NCBI GenBank assembly: GCA_963717765.1
Contig: CAVQWX010000005.1
Location: 1 to 64,000, forward strand
DNA: 64,000 bases
Direction of reading: 5' to 3'
DNA from: JACDER01 sp963717765
GTDB lineage: Bacteria; Actinomycetota; Thermoleophilia; Gaiellales; Gaiellaceae
The position numbers were made by a program, and so were the translations under genes. Each line of letters begins with the position of its first letter. Position 1 is the stretch's first letter. The notes beneath the pieces are model-generated. The model saw nothing but the letters and a program-made list of their open reading frames with translations, made no database searches and was not told where the DNA came from. Shown here one piece after another: positions 17,348-26,835 of the stretch.

Positions 17348-18271
17348 CTAACCGCGTCGCGCGCTGATTTGTGAACTGATTTCGACCGGCGTCGAAGAGC
17401 CCTGCGCGTGATCGACCTGGAGCGTCGTGTGGTCGAGGGCGAAACGCTCGACCAGCATGCCCTCGAGCCGGCGCCGGATGGCGTGGCAGTCGGCGCCCGG
17501 CTTGACGAGGACGTGAGCCGACAGCGCGGGAAAGCCACTCGTGACCGTCCAGATGTGCAGGTCGTGGACCTCGACGACGTCCGGGGAAGCGGCGATCTCG
17601 CGGCCGACCTCATCCGGGTCGATCTCCGCCGGTGCGCTCTCGAGGAAGATCTGCGTCGAGTCGCGGAGCAGCCCCCAGCTCGACCAGCCGATGAGCGCGG
17701 CGACGAAGAGGCTCGCGATGGGGTCGAAGCGGTCCCAGCCGGTCGCGAGGATCAGGCCGCCGGCCACCGCCGTTCCCACGAATGCGGCCAGGTCATTGAG
17801 GACGTGGACGAACGCGCCGCGCACGTTGATGCTCTCCCGGCTCGCGCGCGAGAGCAGCAACGTCGCGAGCCCGTTGACGAGGATGCCGACAAGCGCGACG
17901 GCGAGCATGATCCCGCCCCGGACGTCGTCCGGCTCGATCAGCCGGCGCACGGCGCCGTAGACGATCCAAACGCCGATGATCAGGAGCGTCAGCCCGTTGA
18001 TCTGCGCCGCGAGGACCTCGACGCGCTTGTAGCCGAACGTCCAGCGTCCGTGCGCCGGCCGGGCCGCCATCGAGGCTGCGAAGATCGCGAGGCCCAGCGC
18101 GGCGGCGTCGGTGAGCATGTGCCCCGCGTCGGCGAGGAGGGCGAGCGAGTTGGCGACGAGGCCGAAAACGACCTCGCCGGCCATGAAGAGCACGATGAGG
18201 ACCAGCGCTCCGGTGAGAGCGCCGCGATCGCCGTTTTGCGACGAATGCGAGTGCGAATGTCCGTGAACCAC
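17348..18271 (-). CDS. Cation diffusion facilitator (CzcD/ZitB-type)
   Basis: A 307-aa transporter with a His-rich N-terminus (HGHSHSHSS), six membrane spans, metal-site motifs DAGHMLTDAAAL and VHVLNDLAAFVGT, and a C-terminal ferredoxin-like domain (DLHIWTVTSGFPALSAHV). It exports Zn2+ or related divalent cations in exchange for protons. First gene of the CDF-SDR-glucosidase-GT4 operon, divergent from the FtsH-like gene. Confidence 0.92.
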   Translation of the reverse strand: MVHGHSHSHSSQNGDRGALTGALVLIVLFMAGEVVFGLVANSLALLADAGHMLTDAAALGLAIFAASMAARPAHGRWTFGYKRVEVLAAQINGLTLLIIGVWIVYGAVRRLIEPDDVRGGIMLAVALVGILVNGLATLLLSRASRESINVRGAFVHVLNDLAAFVGTAVAGGLILATGWDRFDPIASLFVAALIGWSSWGLLRDSTQIFLESAPAEIDPDEVGREIAASPDVVEVHDLHIWTVTSGFPALSAHVLVKPGADCHAIRRRLEGMLVERFALDHTTLQVDHAQGSSTPVEISSQISARRG

Positions 18272-18334
18272 TTACTAGTTCGCAGCGTACTCGTCTAAGG
18301 AAAGGACAGACTCCAGAGCTAAACTCAGTTCAAA

Positions 18335-20758
18335 GTGGCCACTGCACAAGAAACGTTGACCCCGCGGCTTGCCTCCGGCGAAGAGACGCGCGCGCTGGCC
18401 ACGCAGTGGCGAGGGCTGAGGCGCGCGGCGACGTTCGTCGCGGCTCTGACCAGCCCGGCGCTCTTCGTCTTCCTCTACTACCACGAGCACGTCGCGCTCG
18501 TCTGGGCGCTGCTGGGGACGATCGGAGCGGTCGCCGCCTTCCGCGGCGCGGTCGACCTGCTCATGCGCAAGGCCATCCCCTGGCCGCGGCTCTTCGGGAC
18601 CGAGGAGACGCAGCTTCAGGAAGAAGACGTCCTCGCCAGGAGGCGCGTGTGGTTCTGGCGGTTCTGGTTCAAGGTCGCCCTCTTCATCGGTGTCGTCATC
18701 TCGATCGCCTGGATCATCCGCATGGGCATGCACGGCGGGTACGTCGGCTGGTGGGAGACCGCCACCGTCGTCTGGGACTCGTTCAAGGGGTGGGTCACGA
18801 ACCCGCAGACGCTCCAGTACGGGATCATCCTCGTCCCGCTCTTCCTCGTGAACTTCCTGATCCTCTTCGGCCCGATGCTGGCCATGGGCGTCACCCAGAT
18901 GCAGGCATTCGAGCCCGGAGACGCCGAGTGGGGCGTCAAGCTCGAGCACGTGCGCGGGCAGGCGGAGGCGAAGGAGGACGTCCGGCGCGTGGTCAACCTC
19001 TGGCAATCGGGAGAGGCGTTCGAGGAGGCGGGCGGGAAGCGAGAGCGAGGGCTCTTGTTCCTCGGCGCGCCCGGAACCGGGAAGACGATGCTCTCCAAGG
19101 CGATCGCAACAGGCTTTAATTGCCCGTTCCTATCCATGCCGGGCTCCGGCTTCGCCCAGACCTTCATCGGGATGGACGTGATCATCGTCCGCTACATGGC
19201 GCGGAAGGCGAAGCGGCTCGCGCGCAAGTGGGGCGGGCAGTGCATCGTCTTCATCGACGAGATCGACGCGGTCGGCCGCCGCCGCCAGGCGCTCGGCGGC
19301 GGTGGAGGGATGATGACTCCCAGCGCCGGCATCGACAGCTTCGAGGAGCACTGCTTCTTCGGCCCGCACGGCTCGCTCACGCCGAGCGGAGACCTGTTCC
19401 TCGAGACCAGGGCCTGGCGCGAGAGGCTCTTCGCGCAGCGGGCCGAGCAGCCGCGTACGAACACCGTCTTCGCGCGCCTGAGCGCGCTCGTGAACCAGGT
19501 CGGAGGGATCGGGATGATGGGCGGCCAGCAGACCGGAGCCCTCAACCAGTTGCTCGTCGTGATGGACGGCATCGACAACCCGCCCTTCATGCGCAAGTTT
19601 CTCACCAACCGCGTGAACACGCTGCTGGATGCGCTGTACGTCATCCCGAGCAAAATCGGCTCGACCTCGCTCCGTCTCCCGCGGCCGCGGCCGCGCGGCG
19701 ACCAGATCTACTTCATCGGCGCGACGAACGTCCCGCTCGAGGTGCTCGATCCCGCCCTCGTACGTCCGGGCCGGATGGGCCGCCACGTCTGGTTTCGCAC
19801 GCCGACGCAACGCGATCGGCTCGACGTCTTCGACTTGTACATCCGCAAGGTCGCGCACGATCCCGACCTCGACACGCCCGAGCGGCGCGACGAGCTCGCC
19901 CGCATCACCATGGGCTACTCCCCGGCGATGATCGAGCAGGTCTGCTCGATGGCGCTCACCTACGCACATCACGAGGGCCGGCCGGAGTTCAGCTGGGAGG
20001 ACATCGTCGAGGCGATGACGACCGTCGAGTCCGGCACCGCGATCAACATCGACTACGTGCCCGAGGAGACCCGGGCGGTCGCGATCCACGAGGCCGGCCA
20101 TGCGGTGGCCGGGCACGTGTATATGAAGGGCGCCGAGTCGACGCGTCTCTCGATTCGCCGTCGCGGCGCCGCCCTCGGCCACCACCAGGCGCTCGAGAAG
20201 GAGGAGCGGTTCAGCTCCTGGCGCAGCGAGGAGATGGCGCGGCTGATCTGGACGCTGGGCGCGATGGCCGCGGAGCGTGTGTTCTACAACGAGAACTCGA
20301 CCGGAGTCGGTGGCGACGTCCAGAGCGCGACCGCTCGCGCGGCGTGGATGGTCGGCGCGTGCGCGATGGCGCCCGAACCGGTCCAGCTGAACGGCTCCCC
20401 GCGGGGTGAGGCGAAGCGCGAGGAAGCACGCGAGAAGATCCGGCAGCAGTTCGAGCGGATCGGCGCGCAGATCATGAACACGGCGGGCGGCGGCGGCCCG
20501 TTCAGCCACGACCCGATCGCGGGCGTGATGGGCGACCGCTCGAAGCGTGCGATGGTCGCGCAGATGCTCGGCCAGGCCTACATGACCGCGCACGTCCTGA
20601 TCGAGCACAACAAGGAATCGGTCGAGAACATCGCTCAGGTCGTGATCGCCCGGAAGGAGCTGCACGGAAACGAGCTCGTCCGGCTCCTCGACGACGCCAA
20701 GCTCAAAATCCCCGAAGTCGACCTGACGAAAGAGGAAGCGTGGCCGGCGATAGCGTGA
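18335..20758 (+). CDS. FtsH-like membrane AAA+ metalloprotease with unusual insertions
   Basis: An 807-aa protein. Membrane spans lie at about 32-75, 112-130 and 162-186. Walker A GAPGTGKT at 244-251, pore motif FIGM at 277-280, Walker B VFIDEID at 305-311, RPGR arginine finger at 477-480, zinc site HEAGH at 585-589 and third ligand D661. Compared with FtsH it has four or more predicted spans and two insertions in the AAA domain (about 318-400 and 411-456). It probably degrades membrane or soluble proteins, but is not the canonical FtsH. GTG start without an evident ribosome-binding site. Confidence 0.85.
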   Translation: MATAQETLTPRLASGEETRALATQWRGLRRAATFVAALTSPALFVFLYYHEHVALVWALLGTIGAVAAFRGAVDLLMRKAIPWPRLFGTEETQLQEEDVLARRRVWFWRFWFKVALFIGVVISIAWIIRMGMHGGYVGWWETATVVWDSFKGWVTNPQTLQYGIILVPLFLVNFLILFGPMLAMGVTQMQAFEPGDAEWGVKLEHVRGQAEAKEDVRRVVNLWQSGEAFEEAGGKRERGLLFLGAPGTGKTMLSKAIATGFNCPFLSMPGSGFAQTFIGMDVIIVRYMARKAKRLARKWGGQCIVFIDEIDAVGRRRQALGGGGGMMTPSAGIDSFEEHCFFGPHGSLTPSGDLFLETRAWRERLFAQRAEQPRTNTVFARLSALVNQVGGIGMMGGQQTGALNQLLVVMDGIDNPPFMRKFLTNRVNTLLDALYVIPSKIGSTSLRLPRPRPRGDQIYFIGATNVPLEVLDPALVRPGRMGRHVWFRTPTQRDRLDVFDLYIRKVAHDPDLDTPERRDELARITMGYSPAMIEQVCSMALTYAHHEGRPEFSWEDIVEAMTTVESGTAINIDYVPEETRAVAIHEAGHAVAGHVYMKGAESTRLSIRRRGAALGHHQALEKEERFSSWRSEEMARLIWTLGAMAAERVFYNENSTGVGGDVQSATARAAWMVGACAMAPEPVQLNGSPRGEAKREEAREKIRQQFERIGAQIMNTAGGGGPFSHDPIAGVMGDRSKRAMVAQMLGQAYMTAHVLIEHNKESVENIAQVVIARKELHGNELVRLLDDAKLKIPEVDLTKEEAWPAIA

Positions 20759-21564
20759 CCCCGCCCCCATCCGAGGAGCCGCTGCTGATCGGCGCGCCGC
20801 CGCCGGGCCGGCCGATCGAGCCTCACAGTGTCCGCTTCCGCCTCGCCTACGCGCTCCTGGCCATCGTCCTCGGGGCCGGCGTCGGCGCGTTCATCGTGCT
20901 GCTCGGGCGCGGCTCCCCGAAGGAAGCCGCCTGGTCGAACTGGAAGCCCGCCGGGAGCTCCGCCATTCAGACCAGGGACATCGCCAGCATCGTCAGCGCC
21001 CAGTACCGGCTGCCGAGCGGGCAGCAGCTCGTCGCCGTCATTCCACGGATGCCCCCGGCGGTCGAGCCCTCGACGCAGGAGACTCCGATCAGTCACATCG
21101 CACTGGCGGAGGGCTCATCGCCACAGGACATCAAGGTCTTCAACACGACCAACAGCGTCGAGTACGTGCTCTGCGGGGTCGGCTCACGCGGCGGAAGATG
21201 CGCGATCGGCGAGGGGAAGGCGACGCCGCAGCGGGCACGCCTACTCCACCGCGAGTCGCTCGAGCTTGCGCTCTACACGTTCAAGTACGTGGACGGCGTC
21301 GACTCGGTCGTCGCCCTGCAGCCGCCGCGCCAGGGCTCGAATCCGACGTACGCCCTCTTCTTCCAGAAGGACGACTTCCAGGATGAGCTCGACCATCCGC
21401 TGAGGCAGACGCTCGAGGGAGCCAGTCCCTTCACGACGTCCGACTTCCCGGTAGCGCAGCAGACCCGCGTAGCGCAGATCGTCACGCCCTTCCTCTTCCG
21501 CTTCAGCTACCAGCAGGCCGCCGACCTCTCGGCCGTGCTCGTGCTGCAGCCGCTTGCGGCGTAA
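20740..21564 (+). CDS. Single-pass membrane protein, partner of the FtsH-like protease gene
   Basis: A 274-aa protein of no recognised family. A proline-rich cytoplasmic N-terminus is followed by one membrane span (LAYALLAIVLGAGVGAFIVLL, about 34-54) and an extracytoplasmic domain of about 215 aa. The GTG start lies 19 bp inside the protease gene and has an AGAGGAAGC upstream, so expression is coupled. By position it could be an accessory or adaptor of the protease (inference). Confidence 0.65.
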   Translation: MAGDSVTPPPSEEPLLIGAPPPGRPIEPHSVRFRLAYALLAIVLGAGVGAFIVLLGRGSPKEAAWSNWKPAGSSAIQTRDIASIVSAQYRLPSGQQLVAVIPRMPPAVEPSTQETPISHIALAEGSSPQDIKVFNTTNSVEYVLCGVGSRGGRCAIGEGKATPQRARLLHRESLELALYTFKYVDGVDSVVALQPPRQGSNPTYALFFQKDDFQDELDHPLRQTLEGASPFTTSDFPVAQQTRVAQIVTPFLFRFSYQQAADLSAVLVLQPLAA

Positions 21565-21904
21565 GGAGCTCGAGCGCTCCAAGGAGCGCCTCGACCGGCT
21601 CGACTTCTACCCGCGGCCGATTTCGACCCGCGGCGTGCAGGTCCTCACGGTGCCCAGGCTGTTCCGCCTGCCCGGCATGCGCCGCTACGACGGCTACGCC
21701 CTGCCGTGGACGATCCTCCTGCGCGACCGGCCGGGGACGGGGACGGCCTCCGAGGACCTGATCTGCCACGAGCTCTGCCACGTCTGGCAGATGCAGCACC
21801 ACCCGCTCCGCGTCTTCTGGGCGTGGCTCACCGAGCCGTACGAACAGAACCCGTTCGAGCTCGAAGCGCGCCGGGCGGACGTAGAGACCAGAATGTCCCC
21901 GTGA
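21554..21904 (+). CDS. Small HExxH-motif putative zinc metalloprotein
   Basis: A 116-aa protein with LICHELCHVWQMQHH, an HExxH zinc-protease-type motif at about residues 70-75, and EQNPFELEARR further on, which may provide the third ligand. Resembles small SprT/DUF4157-like proteins. TTG start at 21554, overlapping the preceding gene by 11 bp. Function unknown. Confidence 0.6.
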   Translation: MRRKELERSKERLDRLDFYPRPISTRGVQVLTVPRLFRLPGMRRYDGYALPWTILLRDRPGTGTASEDLICHELCHVWQMQHHPLRVFWAWLTEPYEQNPFELEARRADVETRMSP

Positions 21905-23004
21905 TTTTTCCGGTAGCGGGGCCGGCGCCGCCCGTCATCACCTCTCCTGGGCCTCGCCAGGCCTCGTTCGGCGCCGTCTCGGGACGGGTCGGGCGGCGCG
22001 CTGTTCGCGTGGTCATACGGGTCGACGGGCGGATACGCGGCGCGCGGGCACCGCGGCGGGGACGCTTCGCCTTCCACGTGCGGCTGCCACCGAGGGACGT
22101 TTCCATCCGCGTGACGGCCCTCGACAGGAGCGGGCACGGCGCGTCCACGACCGTCCGCCCCGTGCTCGGCCTGCCGGCGGCGGACACGCCGCGCTACACC
22201 CGCTCGATCCGCGACCGCAAGCTGACGTCGCTGATCGGGCACCTCGTCAGCCAGTACTCGGGCACGTCGGCGGTGTACGTGGAGGATCTCCGCAGCGGGC
22301 ACGGCGCGGCCTTCAACGCGCGGGCCCGGTTCTCCGCCGGATCCACGCTGAAGCTCGCGATCGCGGTCGGCGTGCTGCGCTCCCTGCACGGCCCGCCGCG
22401 AGCTGGGTCGAGCGTCTCGGCGCTCATGGACGAGATGCTCATCAACTCCGACAACGCGGCCGCGAACGAGCTCGCCGACCTCTGCGGCGGGGGCTACGTA
22501 ATCGACGAGATGTTGCGCGCGATAGGGCTGAACGACACCGAGATGGACGGGGGCTACATCGTCGGGCCCCGAAAGCGGCCGCCGCAGATCCCCGTCGGGA
22601 TCACCAGTCAGCCGGAGCTCGAGCCGGGCAAGTACACGACCGCGTTCGACCTCGCGCGGATGATCCGCTACGTCGAGCTGGCCGCGGCGGCCAAGGGACA
22701 GCTGTCCAAGCGCTACCCCTCGTTCACGCCCGCGGCCGCGCGCTACCTCCTGTACGAGCTGGCGCACGTCCAGGACCCGGGCAAGCTCTCGCGCTACCTG
22801 CCCCGCAACGTGGTGGTCGCGCACAAGGCCGGGTGGCACTCGACCGTCCGCCACGACAACGGGCTCGTCTTCTGGAGCCGAGGGTCGTTCGTCGCCACGG
22901 TCATGACGTGGAGGCCGAGCGGGATCGGCTACGACTCGGACGTGCTCGCCGGCCGGGTCGCCTGGCTCGCGCTGCGCCGGTTCGCGCGACTGGCGCGCCA
23001 CTAA
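21901..23004 (+). CDS. Serine hydrolase, class A beta-lactamase-like fold, with N-terminal Ig-like domain
   Basis: A 367-aa protein. Residues about 15-95 look like a beta-rich domain (GRFAFHVRLPPRDVSIRVT). The catalytic domain has S-x-x-K in FSAGSTLKLAIAVG, SDN in NSDNAAANELAD, and a KTG-like HKAGWHS. These are the three active-site elements of class A beta-lactamases and related D,D-peptidases. GTG start overlaps the previous stop (GTGA). Role in peptidoglycan turnover or beta-lactam hydrolysis unresolved. Confidence 0.75.
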   Translation: MIFPVAGPAPPVITSPGPRQASFGAVSGRVGRRAVRVVIRVDGRIRGARAPRRGRFAFHVRLPPRDVSIRVTALDRSGHGASTTVRPVLGLPAADTPRYTRSIRDRKLTSLIGHLVSQYSGTSAVYVEDLRSGHGAAFNARARFSAGSTLKLAIAVGVLRSLHGPPRAGSSVSALMDEMLINSDNAAANELADLCGGGYVIDEMLRAIGLNDTEMDGGYIVGPRKRPPQIPVGITSQPELEPGKYTTAFDLARMIRYVELAAAAKGQLSKRYPSFTPAAARYLLYELAHVQDPGKLSRYLPRNVVVAHKAGWHSTVRHDNGLVFWSRGSFVATVMTWRPSGIGYDSDVLAGRVAWLALRRFARLARH

Positions 23005-23040
23005 ACCCGGCGTCCCGCGAGCCTTGCATAACCTTCCGCC

Positions 23041-23730
23041 GTGTCCGCCGCCCACGCCCTCTTCTCGGGGCTGATCGACCACGCTCCGCTCTTTCCGCCT
23101 GCCTCGCTGCCGCTCCGCGAAGCTCTCGAGGATCACCGGCGCGCGCTCGCCTCGCCGCACTCGTGGATGGTCGCCCGCTTCGTCTGTCCCGCCTCGCGGC
23201 TCGCCGAGCTGGGCGGTGAGCCGCTGCGGCTGAGCGTCGTGGCGGACGTCGACCCCGTCCTGGACGAGCGAGTCGAGGCCGTGGAGGGCCGCGACCCGGC
23301 GCTCGCCCGTCTGGGGCGCGAGACCTACCTGGAGGGAGTCGAGCTGGACGAGGTCAAGGCGGCGGGCGCGCGCGCGAAGGTGCGCTGCGGGCCGGAGCCG
23401 CCGCCCGTGGACGAGCTCGCCGGCTTCATCCGTCGCTGCCGCGCAGAAGGCACCCCGTTCAAAGCAACCGCCGGCCTCCACCACGCCGTCCGCACGGACG
23501 AGCAACTGGGGTTCCTCAACGTGCTGGCGGCCGCCGTCTTCGGCGACGAGGAGCGGGCGCTCGGCGAAGACGACGCCGGCGCGTTCGGCCTCGGCGAGAC
23601 GTTCGGCTGGCGCGACCGGGAGGCGGGGGCCGAGGAGATCGGGCGCGTTCGGCGCGACCTCTTCGTGTCGATCGGAAGCTGCAGCTTCAGCGAGCCGGTC
23701 GAGGAGCTGGAGGCGCTCGGATGGCTGTGA
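23041..23730 (+). CDS. Conserved protein of unknown function next to fumarylacetoacetase
   Basis: A 229-aa soluble protein (LIDHAPLFPPASLPLREAL near the start; GTPFKATAGLHHAVR in the middle). No catalytic family recognised. Its 3' end overlaps the fumarylacetoacetase start by 10 bp, so the two are probably co-translated and it may act in aromatic amino acid degradation (inference from context). GTG start at 23041. Confidence 0.65.
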   Translation: MSAAHALFSGLIDHAPLFPPASLPLREALEDHRRALASPHSWMVARFVCPASRLAELGGEPLRLSVVADVDPVLDERVEAVEGRDPALARLGRETYLEGVELDEVKAAGARAKVRCGPEPPPVDELAGFIRRCRAEGTPFKATAGLHHAVRTDEQLGFLNVLAAAVFGDEERALGEDDAGAFGLGETFGWRDREAGAEEIGRVRRDLFVSIGSCSFSEPVEELEALGWL

Positions 23731-24764
23731 CGGGGTATGGGATCTTCAACCCGCCCGGCGAGCCGCCGCGCGTCGGCTTCCGGCGCGGGGACGAGGTTTT
23801 CGACCTCTCTGTCCTCGACGACGTCTTCCGCGAGCCGTCGCTAAACGCGTTCATGGGCCAGGGACAGGACGTCTGGGCCGAGACGAGGGCTCGCGTCGAG
23901 GAGGGGACGACGGTGCCGCTGGCGGAGGTCGAGACGGGCCTTCCGTTCGAGGTCGCCGACTACGTCGACTTCTACTCGTCGCTCGAGCATGCGACGAACC
24001 TCGGCAAGCTGTTCCGGCCAGGCTCCGAGCCGCTGCTGCCCAACTGGCGCCACCTCCCCGTCGGGTATCACGGCCGCGCCGGGACGATCGTCGTCAGCGG
24101 CACGCCCATCCGCCGCCCGCACGGCCAGTCGAAGCCGCCGGACGCGGACGAGCCCCGCTTCGGCCCGAGCCGGAGGCTCGACATCGAGCTCGAGCTCGGT
24201 TTCGTGATCGGGTCGCCGAGCCGACTCGGCGAGCCCGTCCCGGTCGACCGGGCGCTGGAGCACGTCTTCGGAGTCGTGCTCGTGAACGACTGGAGCGCGC
24301 GTGACATCCAGGCCTGGGAGTACCAGCCTCTCGGCCCCTTCCTCGGCAAGTCGTTCGCCACTTCGATCGGCGCCTGGGTGACGCCGCTGGCCGATCTCGA
24401 GCCCTGCCGCGTGCCTGGGGCGCACCAGGAACCTGAGCCGCTCGAGTACCTGCGCACTGAGCCTTCCGTGTACGACATCGACCTCGAGGTGGAGCTGAAC
24501 GGCGAGGTCATCTCCCGCACGAGCGCGCGCAACCTGTACTGGTCCGTCGAGCAGCAGATCGCGCACGCGACCGTCAACGGCGCGTCGCTGCGAACCGGAG
24601 ACCTGCTGGCCACGGGCACGATCTCGGGCCCCGAGGCCGACTCCCGCGGCAGCCTGATCGAGCTCTTCTGGAACGAGCGGTTCCTGGAGGACGGGGACGA
24701 GGTCGTCTTGCATGGACGGGCGGGCGACCTCGAGCTCGCGGAGGTTACGGGGAAGATCGTGTAG
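23721..24764 (+). CDS. fahA: Fumarylacetoacetase family hydrolase
   Basis: A 347-aa FAH enzyme. Conserved metal and substrate region: DFYSSLEHATNLGKLFRPG, LDIELELGFVIGSPS, VLVNDWSARDIQAWEY and LLATGTISGPE. FAH cleaves fumarylacetoacetate to fumarate and acetoacetate, the last step of tyrosine catabolism. The long N-terminal domain supports true fumarylacetoacetase over the short FAHD type. No other tyrosine-degradation gene is nearby. Confidence 0.88.
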   Translation: MAVTGYGIFNPPGEPPRVGFRRGDEVFDLSVLDDVFREPSLNAFMGQGQDVWAETRARVEEGTTVPLAEVETGLPFEVADYVDFYSSLEHATNLGKLFRPGSEPLLPNWRHLPVGYHGRAGTIVVSGTPIRRPHGQSKPPDADEPRFGPSRRLDIELELGFVIGSPSRLGEPVPVDRALEHVFGVVLVNDWSARDIQAWEYQPLGPFLGKSFATSIGAWVTPLADLEPCRVPGAHQEPEPLEYLRTEPSVYDIDLEVELNGEVISRTSARNLYWSVEQQIAHATVNGASLRTGDLLATGTISGPEADSRGSLIELFWNERFLEDGDEVVLHGRAGDLELAEVTGKIV

Positions 24765-24999
24765 GGGACGGATTCGAGCCGGCTAGGTTGCGCGGATCAA
24801 CGGCCTGAGCTCGAACCAGGCACAGGCTGACCGCCCGACGTGCAGGTCGCGCGCTGGGAAAACGGCGTCCTCACATTCGTCGCGGGTGATGCCTGCAGCC
24901 CGGGTCGGGTGCAGCTCGCATGCGCCCGCCTGGCACGGATGTCCACTACAACCGCTCGGCTCGAATGGGAACGGGAGCTCGTTCTCGGCGGCGGCCGGG

Positions 25000-25437
25000 C
25001 TAGCCGAGGATGCCGCCGAGCAGGCCGGTCAGGCTCGAGCCATTCTGGATCAGGAACTTGATGGGCGCATGCTTCGCGACCTCGCGTAGCAGAGGCGCGA
25101 CGATCCCTGGGATGTCTCCACGGTGCTCCGCCTTGTCGATCGCGGCGACGAGCCCCACCCGCACGGCTGCCTGAATCTGCTCGTCGCTCCACCTCCCGTT
25201 CTTCGAGCCGAGCGCCTCGACCAGCTGCTCCCGCGTCGTGTGCAGTCGGCACGCCGCCCCGTTCAGCCCGTCGAGGACGATCCGCTGCAGCGCCGCATCG
25301 AACCCGCTTCCCAGGCTCGGAGTCGTCGCGGTGCACGGGTCGACGCGCTTCACCTCGCCGAAGCCCCATGCGCCCATGCCGAGCTCCACCGCGAGAAAGA
25401 CGACCGCGGCGGCGAGCAGGACGGCGATGTACTTCAC
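25000..25437 (-). CDS. Membrane-anchored or secreted protein of unknown function
   Basis: A 145-aa protein with an N-terminal hydrophobic segment (YIAVLLAAAVVFLAVELGMG) and a helical C-terminal domain with two cysteines (PCTATT, AACRLH). ATG at 25437 overlaps the stop of the MFS gene (ATGA), so the two are coupled. No family recognised. Confidence 0.6.
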   Translation of the reverse strand: MKYIAVLLAAAVVFLAVELGMGAWGFGEVKRVDPCTATTPSLGSGFDAALQRIVLDGLNGAACRLHTTREQLVEALGSKNGRWSDEQIQAAVRVGLVAAIDKAEHRGDIPGIVAPLLREVAKHAPIKFLIQNGSSLTGLLGGILG

Positions 25438-26780
25438 CGGAGCCTCCGCCCGAGGACGAGCAGCGGGATGACGGCGAGCGCCGCGAAGAGCGCGGCCAGC
25501 GCGAAGCCTGGGCGGAAGCTGCGCGTCAGCGGAGCACGGACGGCGGTGAGCAGCTGGTCGCGCGCCTTGCGGACGGACGCGTCGTTCCCCGCCCCCGCAT
25601 CGTCGAACGGCTTGGCCAGGTCCGGGATCTCACCCGCCTGCGCCTTCTTGAACTCGTCGCGGAGGCCGAGCGCGATCGGCACTTTCTTGAAGACGGAGAT
25701 GTGTGCGTCGAGCACGGTTGCGGTCGCGCTCGTCGTCGCCTTGTCCCCGGCCGCCTCGACCGTGCTCGCAATCAACGGCGCTATCGCCGCCAGGCCGATC
25801 ACGAGGCCGATGTGCCGCGCGCCGACCGAGACCGTCGCGCTGCGGCCGAGATCGGCCTCGTCCACCGAGGTGCGCGTGAGCGGCGGGACGGCGAGCCCGA
25901 AGCCAGCCCCGCACAACGCGAGCGCAGGGATCGCCCAGGCCGCGCTCGACGCCGGCAGGAGCGCCAGCCCGAGAAGCCCGGCCGCCATCAGCAACGCGCC
26001 TCCAACTCCGCCCTGGACGAGCGACAGCCGCCGGGCGAGCGGCCGCACGCCCATCCCGGCGAGCGGCAGGGCACTGACCACGAGCGCGCCCTCGATCGGC
26101 GAGAACTGCCAGACCGTCACCACGAGCAGGACGGACAGGAAGAGCGCCCCGACGATCGATCCGAACAGGCACAGGAGGCCGGTGTCGGCGGTCAGCAGGC
26201 GCCGGCGGTCGAGGCGCGTGCGCGGCAGATCGGTGATCCGGCGATGGAACACGGCCGCGAGCCCGAGGCCGGCCACAGGCGCCTGCACGAAGAAGATCGC
26301 CCGCCAGTCGAAAAGCTGGGTGAGGATCCCTCCCAGCGCCGGCCCCACGGCGACGCCGATCGCCCCCGCCGAGGCCCACACGGCGGCGCCGCGATGCACG
26401 GATCCCGTCAGCGAACGGAGGACGGGAAGAGCACCGACGAGGAGCAGCGCCGCGCCGAGCCCCTGGATGCAGCGGAAGGTGAAGAGCGCCGGCAGGCTCC
26501 ACGCCAACCCGCACCCGATGGAAGCGCCGAGGAAGAGCGCGAGCCCGCCGGCGGCCTCGGCGCGCGGATAGCGGCCTGCGACGGGGATCAGCGCCAGAGC
26601 GGCGATGGCGACGACCAGGTTGTACGCGGTGATGACCCACGAGACGCCGACGATCGTCGTCCTGAAGTGGGTGTACAGCTCGGGCAGCGCGAGGACGACG
26701 ATGGACGAGTCCGAGAAGGCGACGGCGACCGCCGCCGCGAGGGCGATCGTCGCGGCGAGGGTCAACCGGCGGGACTGCAC
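25434..26780 (-). CDS. MFS transporter, DHA2-like drug exporter
   Basis: A 448-aa major facilitator protein with at least 12 spans. DSSIVVLALPELYTHF in TM1, FRCIQGLGAALLLVGALP and GPALGGILTQLFDWRAIFF (motif C) are typical of EmrB/QacA-type proton antiporters. A soluble loop of about 90 aa lies before the last span. GTG start. Divergent from the cupin gene. Confidence 0.85.
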   Translation of the reverse strand: MQSRRLTLAATIALAAAVAVAFSDSSIVVLALPELYTHFRTTIVGVSWVITAYNLVVAIAALALIPVAGRYPRAEAAGGLALFLGASIGCGLAWSLPALFTFRCIQGLGAALLLVGALPVLRSLTGSVHRGAAVWASAGAIGVAVGPALGGILTQLFDWRAIFFVQAPVAGLGLAAVFHRRITDLPRTRLDRRRLLTADTGLLCLFGSIVGALFLSVLLVVTVWQFSPIEGALVVSALPLAGMGVRPLARRLSLVQGGVGGALLMAAGLLGLALLPASSAAWAIPALALCGAGFGLAVPPLTRTSVDEADLGRSATVSVGARHIGLVIGLAAIAPLIASTVEAAGDKATTSATATVLDAHISVFKKVPIALGLRDEFKKAQAGEIPDLAKPFDDAGAGNDASVRKARDQLLTAVRAPLTRSFRPGFALAALFAALAVIPLLVLGRRLR

Positions 26781-26835
26781 GACCTAATGCTTACCGGTAT
26801 GGAAGGATCGGGGCCCCGCGACCTAGGAGGCAGCA

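Noticed and set aside
24783..24995. Cys-containing minus frame (CSGHPCQAGACELHP) after the 145-aa gene
   Set aside because: No ATG/GTG/TTG start in the open stretch and no recognised family; possibly chance or a remnant.
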